Assembly (NCBI GenBank): GCA_964351985.1
Contig: CAYGPR010000008.1
Span: forward strand, 1-64,000
Length of the DNA stretch: 64,000 nucleotides
Direction: 5' to 3'
Source: Meishania sp964351985
GTDB lineage: Bacteria > Bacteroidota > Bacteroidia > Flavobacteriales > Flavobacteriaceae
Below, in pieces: positions 17,969-26,075 of this stretch; the stretch's first letter is position 1, and the number at the start of each line of letters is the position of its first letter. Below the pieces are notes generated by a model. It was not told the DNA's origin. It did no database searches and saw only the letters and a program-made list of their open reading frames with translations. Made by a program: the position numbers and the translations under genes.

Positions 17969-18031
17969 AACCTTCCGTTGGAGTCATAGCGATCGTTCCC
18001 CCGATTAACCGCTATGCTTTCGCAGAAGGTT
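17969..18031 (-). terminator. Terminator with two-part stem after the 59-aa gene
   Basis: Read on the minus strand, AACCTTC ... GAAGGTT is an outer stem followed directly by a run of eight T, and inside it CATAGCG pairs with CGCTATG (17985-17991 with 18010-18016). The structure starts 19 nt beyond the stop of the 59-aa leftward gene. The paired arms with a T tract support an intrinsic terminator; the long symmetric interior could also be a small stable RNA. Confidence 0.55.
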
Positions 18032-18049
18032 CTAGTTAATGGCCCTCGT

Positions 18050-18229
18050 TCAGTATTGTAGCAATTTTGTAATCAGGGAATTTGAATTCCTTTTATACCG
18101 CTGATAAAAAGTCATCAAAAATCGGATTTCACTTTCTGATAATTGGTATGCTTTTTCGATGGCCCTTTGTTGTTTTGGGCTCAATGAAGAGCGTATTTGA
18201 TCGGTAGTCTTAGTGTTTTTAGTTCGCAT
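18050..18229 (-). CDS. 59-aa basic protein of unknown function
   Basis: Starts MRTKNTKTTDQIRSSLSPKQ and ends NSLITKLLQY. Predicted mostly helical, rich in Lys/Arg/Gln, no membrane segment, no recognised family. Support for reality: a terminator with T tract begins 19 nt after its stop, and the palindrome at 18276-18295 lies 47 nt upstream of its start. It is divergent from the two-component operon and may be a regulated target or a small DNA/protein-binding factor. Confidence 0.5.
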   Translation of the reverse strand: MRTKNTKTTDQIRSSLSPKQQRAIEKAYQLSESEIRFLMTFYQRYKRNSNSLITKLLQY

Positions 18230-18275
18230 CGTTTGGCATGTTTAAACAAAACTAGGGGTACGACCGTGCTTTATC

Positions 18276-18295
18276 AATACCCATTGATGGGTATT
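18276..18295. promoter_or_regulatory. Palindromic motif copy 1: AATACCCATTGATGGGTATT
   Basis: Perfect inverted repeat with 9-bp arms and a 2-nt centre. It lies between the 59-aa leftward gene and the rightward sensor-kinase operon. Related, less symmetric copies occur at 18428-18448 and 21651-21670. A site for the adjacent NarL/LuxR-type regulator is the simplest reading. Confidence 0.55.
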
Positions 18296-18427
18296 TATTA
18301 GCTGTTCCTGTAGGAAAAATAAGGGAATATCTGAATGCGACCCGATTCATCACAAATCCATGGTAGTGGAATTGATGAAAGTGTTAAAAGTTTTTTAGAT
18401 TTAAACGAATGACCTGTACCTGTAAAA

Positions 18428-18448
18428 AATCCCCATGAATAGGTATGG
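18428..18448. promoter_or_regulatory. Palindromic motif copy 2, upstream of the unknown gene at 18504
   Basis: AATCCCCATGAATAGGTATG matches copy 1 at 15 of 20 positions and copy 3 closely (both contain CCCATGAATAGG). It lies about 56 nt before the start at 18504, a sensible distance for an activator or repressor site. Confidence 0.5.
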
Positions 18449-18503
18449 TATATCATTTCAAAATGAACGAAAATTGTAACATAACCAAAAATTCGATTTA
18501 ACT

Positions 18504-19085
18504 ATGAAACTGTACAGATCTAAAAACTTTACTCCTTTAACGGTCAATGTAAAAAAGAGCGATGACGAAAACTACCAATTGATTTATGCTAGCCAATTAT
18601 ATGGAACTTTTTTTGCCGTAGGCGCAAAACTTCTACTCTCCGACGACAAAAAAAGCTTGATCGGCATGGAACTCGCCCTAAATAATTACAAGGGACTCTA
18701 TAATATTGGATTTTTAAAACAAACCGAAGATTCGTGGGATGTGGTAAAGAAAACGGCCGTTATCATTTTACATGTACAAGTCGATGATAGTCAATATACG
18801 AACAATGTGAATCGAAAAAGAACAATTGTACTGGGGAAGCCGGTTCTTCTATCGAGTATCGATGAATTGTTCGTAGGCCGTAAATTACATTGTTTGAGCA
18901 GTGCATCACCTGCTGATCACTTAGAGGATGCCATTTTCGATAGCGAGTTTTATGTGCGAAATGGGTCCTATATCGCGGAACTCGATCGTATGGACGACCA
19001 TTTACCTGGCCCTCCTAAAACGAACGCTCCTACCGGCGGAAGCCCGACAAGTCATTGCATGAGTACCCTGGCAAAACTAATTTGA
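18504..19085 (+). CDS. Hypothetical protein before the sensor kinase
   Basis: 193 aa, no signal peptide and no membrane helix. It starts MKLYRSKNFTPLTVNVKKSD and ends in a Gly/Pro-rich tail (LPGPPKTNAPTGGSPTSHCM). The centre is beta-rich (TAVIILHVQVDD, RTIVLGKPVLL). No family recognised. It ends one base before the TTG start of the sensor kinase, so the two are co-transcribed and probably translationally coupled; it may be an input or effector of that system. A motif copy at 18428 suggests control by the same regulator. Confidence 0.7.
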   Translation: MKLYRSKNFTPLTVNVKKSDDENYQLIYASQLYGTFFAVGAKLLLSDDKKSLIGMELALNNYKGLYNIGFLKQTEDSWDVVKKTAVIILHVQVDDSQYTNNVNRKRTIVLGKPVLLSSIDELFVGRKLHCLSSASPADHLEDAIFDSEFYVRNGSYIAELDRMDDHLPGPPKTNAPTGGSPTSHCMSTLAKLI

Positions 19086-19086
19086 T

Positions 19087-20952
19087 TTGATTCGCAGCCT
19101 TCTATTCCTTCTCATACTTTTGTTGGGCTGCTTGTTTGCTGCCGCACAAACTATGGACAATAACCATGATGAATCGCCCAAGACCATTGAAGTGTTTTTT
19201 GATGCTCTGCGCCGAATGGAGATTGATGAGGCACAAAGGGCGTTGCAAGAATCCCGGCAGAGTAGAAATAATACGTTGGCCTTGGCCTTATTACAAGCAT
19301 ACCAAGGTACAGCACAAACTTTCGACACCGATACTACGGAATTGGGCGTGGATGGAAAAATATTGTGGCATTTGGTGAATGGGTATTCCAATGAGGCCGA
19401 GGACAACGAGAATACGGTAGCGGCGTTTCAAAATTTTTCAAGGGCAATTCAATTGTCCGATTCGTACAATCGTGTAAACGCCTTAAAATTCTCGTTGACC
19501 AGTATGCTTGAACTGTTGCGAAAACAGTTTTTCTTCGGAGACGAGTACTTTTTACCCTATCTTAACCATTACCGGGAAATTGCTACCGACACCGATGATG
19601 CGCGCATTTTGTTGCTATATAAAATCGGACTTAATTCCAATGAGAAAGATGATATGAGCAGTGAGTTTCAAGGGCTTGATATGATGCGTAAATTGGATAG
19701 TCTTTTTATAGATGTATCGGATGAGCGGGCGTTGAAGACAAAATACTATTTTGAAAAGGCCATCCAATTGAAGTTGGAGGCAAAATACGAACAAGCCATG
19801 GACGAGCTAAGACGTGCGCTTCGAAATGCGAATGGGCAACCTGCAAATGTAGCGATACAGGAGGCTGCTATATGGCATATTTCGACCTTGCATTTGTTGG
19901 GAGGTAGAAAAGACTCCGCTCTGTTTTATTGGAATCGGTCATCTGCCCTTTCCAAAAAACTGCGAAATAAATTTTATAACGAACGTTTGGCTTCATGGAT
20001 TTACAAGGATATTGGCGAAATGGATTCGGCATATCATTATTTGAACGAATCGGTGTTTACAGAGGCTTTGGTAGATGGAAAGCAACAACGTTTTCAATCG
20101 GCCCTTCTTTCGGTTGAGAACCAGACCGAGAAGCTAAAACTAGACAAGTTACGCTTGGACAATCGCCGAAAGACCAATCAAAATTATTTGATAGGCGTCA
20201 TAGCCCTATTGATTATCGGTACATTGATAGCCTTTTTTCTTCACCAGAACACGATAAAAAAACGAAGACTGGCCGAGCAAGAAGCGCTGCTCGAACAGCA
20301 AAAAGTCGAAACCTTGTTGAAGGAACAAGAATTGATCAGTATCGATGCGATGATAGCCGGGCAAGAAAAAGAGCGTGCCAAAGTCGCCAACGAACTTCAC
20401 GATGATTTAGGTAGCCTTATGGCAACCGTAAAATTACATTTTGATAATGTCAAGGTCGATAAAAAAGACCCTTCCCTAAAAAATGCACAGGATTTGCTCG
20501 AAAAGGCCTATCAAAAGATACGTGGTATGGCCCATGCCAAGAATTCGGGTGTTATGGCCAATCTGGGTTTGCTGCCGGCGGTGCAGAAAATGGCGCGGAC
20601 CATCAGCGAGACCAAAGCATTGGAAGTCAAGGTAGAAGATTTCGGAATGGCCGAACGTATGGAGAACTCCCTAGAGCTCACCATTTTTAGGATCATTCAA
20701 GAGTTGACCACCAATATCATCAAACATGCCAAAGCCACCCAAGCCACAATACAGTTCACTCAACATGAGGACAACCTCAATATTATTGTCGAGGATAATG
20801 GCGAAGGCTTTACGAGGTCGGCCATTAAAAAATCCGCTACTGGCATGGGCCTCGGTACGATTGAAAAACGCATAGAACACTTAGGGGGTACTTTTACAGT
20901 CGATAGTGTATTGGGCAAGGGAACCTCCATTTTAATCGATATACCCGTATGA
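19087..20952 (+). CDS. TPR-containing sensor histidine kinase (HPK7/NarX type)
   Basis: TTG start chosen because no ATG is in frame and it gives a good signal peptide (IRSLLFLLILLLGCLFAAAQ). 621 aa: periplasmic helical TPR-like region (about 25-345), one membrane helix (about 370-390, YLIGVIALLIIGTLIAFFL), a coiled coil (about 393-430) and a HisKA_3 domain with His438 in ANELHDDLGS. The ATPase part has ELTTNIIKHA (N box), VEDNGEGF and GMGLGTIEKRIEHLGG. It autophosphorylates and passes phosphate to the regulator whose gene overlaps it by 4 nt. The stimulus is unknown. Confidence 0.93.
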   Translation: MIRSLLFLLILLLGCLFAAAQTMDNNHDESPKTIEVFFDALRRMEIDEAQRALQESRQSRNNTLALALLQAYQGTAQTFDTDTTELGVDGKILWHLVNGYSNEAEDNENTVAAFQNFSRAIQLSDSYNRVNALKFSLTSMLELLRKQFFFGDEYFLPYLNHYREIATDTDDARILLLYKIGLNSNEKDDMSSEFQGLDMMRKLDSLFIDVSDERALKTKYYFEKAIQLKLEAKYEQAMDELRRALRNANGQPANVAIQEAAIWHISTLHLLGGRKDSALFYWNRSSALSKKLRNKFYNERLASWIYKDIGEMDSAYHYLNESVFTEALVDGKQQRFQSALLSVENQTEKLKLDKLRLDNRRKTNQNYLIGVIALLIIGTLIAFFLHQNTIKKRRLAEQEALLEQQKVETLLKEQELISIDAMIAGQEKERAKVANELHDDLGSLMATVKLHFDNVKVDKKDPSLKNAQDLLEKAYQKIRGMAHAKNSGVMANLGLLPAVQKMARTISETKALEVKVEDFGMAERMENSLELTIFRIIQELTTNIIKHAKATQATIQFTQHEDNLNIIVEDNGEGFTRSAIKKSATGMGLGTIEKRIEHLGGTFTVDSVLGKGTSILIDIPV

Positions 20953-21563
20953 TCACCGTAGCGATAGCAGAAGACCACCAAGCCCTGATCGATGGGATCC
21001 AATCGTATCTGGAGTACGAAGATGATATTACGATTGTCGGTCACGCCAATGATGGCGAAGCCCTTATAGAACTGGTCGAAAAACGAAGCCCGACCTTGGT
21101 ACTTTGCGATATTCGTATGCCCAAGGTCGATGGCATTGGCGCGGCCAAAATCATTCAAAAGAAATACCCGAACACCAAGGTCATTGCCTTTACCATGTTC
21201 GATCAAGAAGATGCCGTTCGGCAGATGTTACAAGCGGGAGCGGTAGGCTATATTCTGAAAAACTCTTCGTTGGACGTCGTCTTAGAAGCCATTCGGGCCG
21301 TCGGTGCCGGAAAGACCTATTTTGATAAAAAGATCCATATTCCGACGGCCGAAAAGAATACTTCTAAAAGTTTGCTTTCTTCTCGGGAAAAGGAGATTCT
21401 CGGACTGATCGGTCGCGGTAAAACCTCGCATGAAATTGCGGACCAGCTTTTTATCGGAAAAAGTACAGTGGATACCCACCGTAAAAATATGATCCGCAAG
21501 CTGGGGCTAAGTGGGGCGGGGGAGTTGCTTAGGTATGCGTTGGAGCGAAAGTATGATTTTTGA
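20949..21563 (+). CDS. NarL/LuxR-family response regulator
   Basis: 204 aa. Receiver domain with acidic pair in AEDHQ (residues 8-9), phospho-acceptor Asp54 in LVLCDIRMPKVDG and Lys in YILKNSSL. A LuxR-type helix-turn-helix sits at about 140-200 (LSSREKEILGLIGRGKTSHE then STVDTHRKNMIRKLGLS). The start ATG overlaps the kinase stop (ATGA), so the pair is one unit. Its likely DNA sites are the three AATACCCAT-type palindromes around the operon. Confidence 0.95.
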   Translation: MITVAIAEDHQALIDGIQSYLEYEDDITIVGHANDGEALIELVEKRSPTLVLCDIRMPKVDGIGAAKIIQKKYPNTKVIAFTMFDQEDAVRQMLQAGAVGYILKNSSLDVVLEAIRAVGAGKTYFDKKIHIPTAEKNTSKSLLSSREKEILGLIGRGKTSHEIADQLFIGKSTVDTHRKNMIRKLGLSGAGELLRYALERKYDF

Positions 21564-21588
21564 TTTTTAAAATCATTTCTAAGTTGGT

Positions 21589-21613
21589 AAAATGGAGTGT
21601 GGCTCCATTTTTT
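21589..21613 (+). terminator. Intrinsic terminator after the response regulator
   Basis: AAAATGGAG pairs with CTCCATTTT around a TGTGG loop and is followed by more T. It lies 25 nt after the regulator stop and ends the two-component operon. Confidence 0.8.
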
Positions 21614-21650
21614 ATTTTCAATCATTTTATTCTTAGGGTTTTAGCCAAAA

Positions 21651-21670
21651 AATACCCATGAATAGGGATT
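21651..21670. promoter_or_regulatory. Palindromic motif copy 3, upstream of the secreted protein gene
   Basis: AATACCCATGAATAGGGATT lies about 50 nt before the start at 21719. The left arm is identical to copy 1, the right arm nearly so. Its position makes the 21719/22553 pair a probable target of the neighbouring two-component system. Confidence 0.55.
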
Positions 21671-21718
21671 TTTTGGCCTCCATAATAAAGATAGATTCGT
21701 ATTGACTTAATATCATAA

Positions 21719-22540
21719 ATGATGAAATCTTTACTGTTCTTTTTAGTTTCCGTGTCCGTTTTTGGTCAAAATAAAAAATTAATAATTGACTTACAAAGCG
21801 ATGTTCAAAATCAGGAAATTATCGTCAGGAAAGGTAGTTATGACATTGAAGTAAAGACAGCAGAAGGAATTGAAATTTTAGAGTTTAAGGTAAATAGGGC
21901 TGCAGAGACCTATGACCAGCTCGTTCTGAAGACGGAATCAAATGATTCAATAGCCCCAAAGGACACTGATAGTATCAATTTGAATCTTGATGTTCATCCA
22001 CTGGAATTTAGAAGCAATACAGTTTATACCTTTTTAATCAAGCTAAATAAAGATGGTGTCGTAGAGAATAGAAAGTATGTCTTTAAGACCCAATCTACAT
22101 GGGATTGGTCAAGCACGTTTGGAATAAATGCAATTTTTTTGATAAACAGTGATACCTACAAAACCGTTGAAGATGGGAATGAATTTAAGGTAATGGGTGA
22201 TAGTGGCCAAAAAATCATTGAATATGTTCCAAGTGTTATGTTCAGTTTTTTAGACCGTTCTAAAAACATATCTTGGGGAGGTTCGGCCGGTCTTGGATTT
22301 GATTTGGAACAGATTTCGGTTTTTGCCGGATTTTCCATGGCTGTAGGCCAGAATTTCATTGTAACTACCGGGGTGGCTTTTCATAATCAAGAAAGGCTCC
22401 ATTCAAAATACGCGGCAAACGGAACGGTAATCAGCGCATTAAGCTTTGATGATTTACATGAAAAGTACTATAGATTTAATCCTTTTGTGTCCTTCTCGTT
22501 TAGGTTAAATAAAAGTCCATTTAAATCTGCCGGTAATTAA
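21719..22540 (+). CDS. Secreted protein with probable C-terminal beta-barrel region
   Basis: 273 aa with a short signal peptide (MMKSLLFFLVSVSVFGQ). The N-terminal half is beta-rich and could be an Ig-like fold (VRKGSYDIEVKTAEGIEIL). The C-terminal half alternates polar and hydrophobic residues (WGGSAGLGFDLEQISVFAGF, NFIVTTGVAFHNQ) and ends FNPFVSFSFRL, in the style of outer-membrane strands. No family recognised. The motif at 21651 and the order after the two-component operon suggest it is regulated by that system. The gene after it begins 12 nt downstream. Confidence 0.7.
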   Translation: MMKSLLFFLVSVSVFGQNKKLIIDLQSDVQNQEIIVRKGSYDIEVKTAEGIEILEFKVNRAAETYDQLVLKTESNDSIAPKDTDSINLNLDVHPLEFRSNTVYTFLIKLNKDGVVENRKYVFKTQSTWDWSSTFGINAIFLINSDTYKTVEDGNEFKVMGDSGQKIIEYVPSVMFSFLDRSKNISWGGSAGLGFDLEQISVFAGFSMAVGQNFIVTTGVAFHNQERLHSKYAANGTVISALSFDDLHEKYYRFNPFVSFSFRLNKSPFKSAGN

Positions 22541-22552
22541 AAACCTGGTACT

Positions 22553-23110
22553 ATGAAAAATTACATTATTACCCTAGAGATTTTTTTAGCAGCTTTCTGT
22601 ATTCTAATACCAATTTTTCTGAGAATTGCAGATGATTGGGCTCCTTTTAGAGATAGCATAAGTCACTATGTTCTAATAAATCGCAGCTATATCTTCGGCA
22701 TGGTATGCACGATTGCAGCAATGCTTTTCATATACAATGGGGTCATTCAACTCACAATGAATTCAGAGTATTCTTTGCTAGGCGGTTCTTTCTGGACACA
22801 TCATGGGTACAATATCATCTTGGGTATTTTACTCTTCGGAGTTTTGTTATTTCCATTAAACGTTCAACCCAAAACGCATTATGTGATTGCAGTTCTATTT
22901 TTTGTTGGATGCAGTATCAGTATTGCCTTTTTTGGCAATGATTCAGATAAAATCTTGCGCTATATCATTGCCGTATTATCAATCATAGCACTACTATTAC
23001 ATGTAGTCAACGGTAAAATTATCAATCTCTTTTGGGCGGAATGGATTGCACTAATTGTCATTGGAATTCACTTTATTCTTGAAGCAAAAGGGATTGTATC
23101 TTTAACTTAG
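22553..23110 (+). CDS. Multi-pass membrane protein (DUF998-like)
   Basis: 185 aa with about six membrane helices (near 5-25, 45-65, 80-100, 107-125, 133-150, 158-178). DSISHYVLINRSYIFGM in the first loop resembles the DUF998/Frag1 type of Bacteroidota membrane proteins. No catalytic motif seen. Co-directional with the secreted protein 12 nt upstream, so the two form a unit. Confidence 0.65.
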   Translation: MKNYIITLEIFLAAFCILIPIFLRIADDWAPFRDSISHYVLINRSYIFGMVCTIAAMLFIYNGVIQLTMNSEYSLLGGSFWTHHGYNIILGILLFGVLLFPLNVQPKTHYVIAVLFFVGCSISIAFFGNDSDKILRYIIAVLSIIALLLHVVNGKIINLFWAEWIALIVIGIHFILEAKGIVSLT

Positions 23111-23167
23111 AAGTTTTGTCAATAGAAGCATTCAATCTTCTCAAGAACGTATTTTCTTATTTTTTTC

Positions 23168-23201
23168 AACTCTTTGCATAAAGCGGATTTTGTAAAGAGT
23201 T
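23168..23201. repeat. 34-bp inverted repeat, left copy (10-14-10)
   Basis: AACTCTTTGC, 14 nt, then GTAAAGAGTT. The arms pair with one mismatch. The same architecture (10-nt arms, 14-nt spacer) recurs at 27098-27131 with perfect arms, and the two copies flank the block 23.2-27.1 kb. Possible roles are a recombinase site or a dimeric operator. Confidence 0.55.
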
Positions 23202-23248
23202 TCACTTTTTGAAGTATAGTTAGTGGAGGCCAACCTCTATTCTAAAAC

Positions 23249-23419
23249 ATGACCGACGGGTATTATGTAAAGAGTTCCATAATAGAGACTGCAAACTATC
23301 AAGATATAGGTAAGGACTACCTGAGTGATTTAGAAATCAAAGTACCTTTGGAAGCGTCAAAAAACAAGATGCCTAAAACGAAACTACCTTACCTACAATT
23401 TGGCTTTGAATTGGTTTAA
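23249..23419 (+). CDS. Possible 56-aa protein or gene remnant
   Basis: Starts MTDGYYVKSSIIETANYQDI and ends LPYLQFGFELV. Charged, no signal or membrane helix, no family recognised. The sequence reads like soluble protein rather than random DNA, but the upstream region has no clear start signals and it contains the half-repeat GTAAAGAGTT. It may be the end of a decayed gene. Confidence 0.25.
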   Translation: MTDGYYVKSSIIETANYQDIGKDYLSDLEIKVPLEASKNKMPKTKLPYLQFGFELV

Positions 23420-23466
23420 ATTCCCAATAACTTATCGCTATTTGATATAATGTCTTGCATTGTGAC

Positions 23467-23489
23467 ACTTTGCTTTGGTAAAGCAAAGT
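23467..23489. terminator. Perfect 10-bp hairpin
   Basis: ACTTTGCTTT pairs with AAAGCAAAGT around a GGT loop. On the plus strand it is followed by ATTTTG. It could end a transcript from the left or be a remnant of a mobile element; no strong T tract is present. Confidence 0.35.
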
Positions 23490-23515
23490 ATTTTGTAATT
23501 CACTTTCTTTAAATT

Positions 23516-23548
23516 TTCTTCTAAATAGTTCTTCTAAATAGTTCTTCT
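23516..23548. repeat. 13-nt tandem repeat, 2.5 copies
   Basis: TTCTTCTAAATAG is repeated twice exactly and then begins a third time (TTCTTCT). Non-coding context. Such short tandem units can vary in number between strains. Confidence 0.7.
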
Positions 23549-23730
23549 GAAAGGAAATGGAACACTTATCATATGAGCCGACGATAGGAGGGAAGGCAAT
23601 GTGTGTGAAATGATTTAAGAACAGAAGATTAAAATTATAAATATTTGCAATGAAAAGTAACCATTTAGGATGAATTCTTATTCTGATCAAACATTATAGT
23701 ATTATAGTGGGTGATATCGCTCGGCAGGTG

Positions 23731-24879
23731 CTAGGGTTTCTTAATCGATAATTTAATAACTCTCCCATCATCAGATTGACTAGGACTTCCTTTGTCAATA
23801 ACAACCAATAGATTTCCACTCGGCAATTGGGCTATATCTCTTACCCTGCCAATATTTTCCATAAATATTTTGGTTTCATCAGTTTCTAAATTGTAACCTA
23901 CTAAGTTGCGCATGGCCAACGACCCCATCACAAAAAAATTATTAAAATCATTAAATTGACTTTCTGCAAGTCTGATAAGGCCAGAAGGGGCAATATTAAA
24001 ATTAGAGGTCCAATACTTTATCGGTAAGTTTGAAATTGTCGCGGCGGCGGCTTCTGACATATTCGATACGGGCGTTCGATCATAATTAAGACCATAAGAA
24101 AACAAAGGCCAGCCATAGTTTGCTCCTTTAATGATTATATTCAGTTCATCACCACCAAGAGGGCCATGCTCACTGGAATATAGAATATTTTGTTCGGAAT
24201 CATAATAAAGACCTTGGGGGTCTCTATGGCCATAGCTCCAGATACTTGTCGGAGTCGTACTGGGGATAAAAATTGGGTTGTCCGGTGGTATTGCTCCATC
24301 ATCCATAAGTCGGTGTATCTTGCCAAGATCAATGGATAGGTCTTGAGCACCGACCACAGGATATGGATCTCCTGCTACACCATGAGTTACGAAGAAATGC
24401 TCCTCATCTTGCCATGCAATTCTGGAGCCTATGGAAAATGCATTCGATTCAAAAACAACTTCGAGGTTTGTAATCTCATTTTCGCCTAGTTCGAACCTCG
24501 CAACCTTCATCTTAAGGTCCAGGCCAACGTAAGCAATATAAACAAGCTGGTTCATTTCGTACATCGGATGCAACTTAACATCCATTAGGCCTCCTATAGT
24601 CAATCCTTTCGCATTTATGGTTTTTGCCTGAGGTATGTTCTTCAGTTCGTGGAGCGTGCCATTTTTGTATAGAAACAGCCGACCTAACCTTTCGGTCACC
24701 AAATATTGGTCTTCGCTAATCACTTCTATGGCCCAAGGTATGGTGAAGCCGCTGGCCAATGTTTCAACAACGTACTTATCGGAATTGGAATAGGGCGGAG
24801 CATCATCTTTATTATTGCATGAAGCAAAAACGATGTAAAGGAAAATGAAAGATGAATATATGGAAATAGTGTTTTTCAT
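23731..24879 (-). CDS. PQQ-dependent sugar dehydrogenase-like lipoprotein
   Basis: 382 aa. N-terminus ends in a lipobox (YIVFASC, Cys21). The body is a glucose/sorbosone dehydrogenase propeller: PWAIEVISEDQYLVTERLGR near residue 48, GLMDVKLHPMYEMNQLVYIAY, then YGHRDPQGLYYDSEQNILYSSEHG, GGDELNIIIKGANYGWP and APSGLIRL. The last three carry the usual PQQ and calcium ligands (family knowledge). Expected reaction: oxidation of an aldose to its lactone in the periplasm using PQQ; no PQQ synthesis genes are visible, so PQQ would have to be made elsewhere or scavenged. Its start abuts the stop of the TolB-like gene upstream. Confidence 0.88.
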   Translation of the reverse strand: MKNTISIYSSFIFLYIVFASCNNKDDAPPYSNSDKYVVETLASGFTIPWAIEVISEDQYLVTERLGRLFLYKNGTLHELKNIPQAKTINAKGLTIGGLMDVKLHPMYEMNQLVYIAYVGLDLKMKVARFELGENEITNLEVVFESNAFSIGSRIAWQDEEHFFVTHGVAGDPYPVVGAQDLSIDLGKIHRLMDDGAIPPDNPIFIPSTTPTSIWSYGHRDPQGLYYDSEQNILYSSEHGPLGGDELNIIIKGANYGWPLFSYGLNYDRTPVSNMSEAAAATISNLPIKYWTSNFNIAPSGLIRLAESQFNDFNNFFVMGSLAMRNLVGYNLETDETKIFMENIGRVRDIAQLPSGNLLVVIDKGSPSQSDDGRVIKLSIKKP

Positions 24880-25887
24880 TTATTTTGATGTTCCTACAAA
24901 TGTCGGATACCGATACTCCAGTTTTGGCTTTGTAGTTACTTGTGAAGTTGTTTTTTGAGCAACATCATACAGCAAGATTTTGCCATCTTCCGCATAGATG
25001 ATATATTGCTTGTCTGCCGAAATACTTACATACCAGCTGAACTTGGACCGGTCTTTGGGAACAAAGACCACCTCATTGGTAATCATGGGAATCGAGGCAT
25101 CGAAATCGGCATAGATAATTTGTGAACCATAATAATCATCTCCATTGGCATCTATTTTTTTCATATAAGCGATCATGGTCTCATCATTTGAAATAGTTGC
25201 CTTATGCAAGTAATGATGGACATCTGGGTAATTTATTTCTTCATATTGACTTCCCGAAGAATTTGATGTCATCAAGTGGTAGGCATTGTTTTTTAGTACA
25301 AAGATGCGACCATCCTTCAGGCTACTATTGCTCCAATTCCATTGATCAGTTGAAATCTGTTTTTCCTCACCTTTCTGGGCATCCAATGTAGTTTCAAAAA
25401 CATATGTTCCGTAAGCACCTTCGGTCGAGTGAATCATCCGGTTCCAAATAATGCGATTCGAACCATCTCTTTGCCAATAAGGTTCTGTGTTCATAAATTG
25501 ATGATCGGTCAGCTCGCGAAAATTGGATCCATCAATATTCATCACGCAAATCGCGGTGTTCCAAAGAAAGAAGTTATTCCCCTCATCATATGCTCTGAAA
25601 AAAGCGATTTTAGACCCATCGGGACTTATCACAGGTTTGTAGTCGTTATTGGGGCCATCGGTTAGTAAAAAGGTTTCGGAGGTAACACCATCAGTTACCG
25701 TTCTACCAATATTCAAACTACCATCAGGCGCCCTGACGGAAGAAATAAAGGATATCGTACCTTCTAATTTAGTATTTTGAGCTGATGGAGAATCCAGTAA
25801 ATAAGGGTCATCATCTTCGCCACTACAACATGCGAGTAAGACCATAAATGCCATAGAACTGAATCGTAAAATTCTTTTGACCATCAT
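24880..25887 (-). CDS. TolB-like beta-propeller lipoprotein
   Basis: I start at 25887, giving MMVKRILRFSSMAFMVLLACC followed by SGEDDD, a clear lipoprotein; the open frame continues upstream to 25965. About 335 aa. Repeated WD40/TolB-type blades: YKPVISPDGSKIAFFRAYDEGN, TEPYWQRDGSNRIIWNRM and YWYVSISADKQYIIYAEDGK-like segments. Such proteins bind partners or oligosaccharides in the periplasm; no catalytic site seen. It lies directly upstream of the PQQ-type dehydrogenase with no gap, so they are made together. Confidence 0.75.
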   Translation of the reverse strand: MMVKRILRFSSMAFMVLLACCSGEDDDPYLLDSPSAQNTKLEGTISFISSVRAPDGSLNIGRTVTDGVTSETFLLTDGPNNDYKPVISPDGSKIAFFRAYDEGNNFFLWNTAICVMNIDGSNFRELTDHQFMNTEPYWQRDGSNRIIWNRMIHSTEGAYGTYVFETTLDAQKGEEKQISTDQWNWSNSSLKDGRIFVLKNNAYHLMTSNSSGSQYEEINYPDVHHYLHKATISNDETMIAYMKKIDANGDDYYGSQIIYADFDASIPMITNEVVFVPKDRSKFSWYVSISADKQYIIYAEDGKILLYDVAQKTTSQVTTKPKLEYRYPTFVGTSK

Positions 25888-26075
25888 AGTATATAGCCAC
25901 ATTAAAGTTTGTCTGGAAAATCCCATTTTTAGCGTTGTCAAAATAATCCGGTTAGCCCCGTCCATTCTTAATGAGAAATTTTTGGTTAAAAATTCGCTTA
26001 AGAATGCCCTATATTTAAGTGTTATGTAAAGTAAGTTTCATTCGAAATCAGAAACAATACTCAATTTGAGTAAAT

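Larger units (their letters stand above)
23111..23730. other. 620-nt gene-poor region with repeats
   Basis: Holds a 34-bp inverted repeat (23168-23201), a further half-site GTAAAGAGTT (23267-23276), a possible 56-aa frame (23249-23419), a perfect 10-bp hairpin (23467-23489) and 2.5 copies of a 13-nt tandem repeat (23516-23548). The composition is AT-rich. This is the left edge of the accessory block. Confidence 0.6.

Noticed and set aside
23373..23690. Leftward 105-codon frame in the repeat-rich gap
   Set aside because: Low-complexity, Phe/Leu/Tyr-rich translation from AT-rich DNA, overlaps the tandem repeat and hairpin, no recognisable domain.
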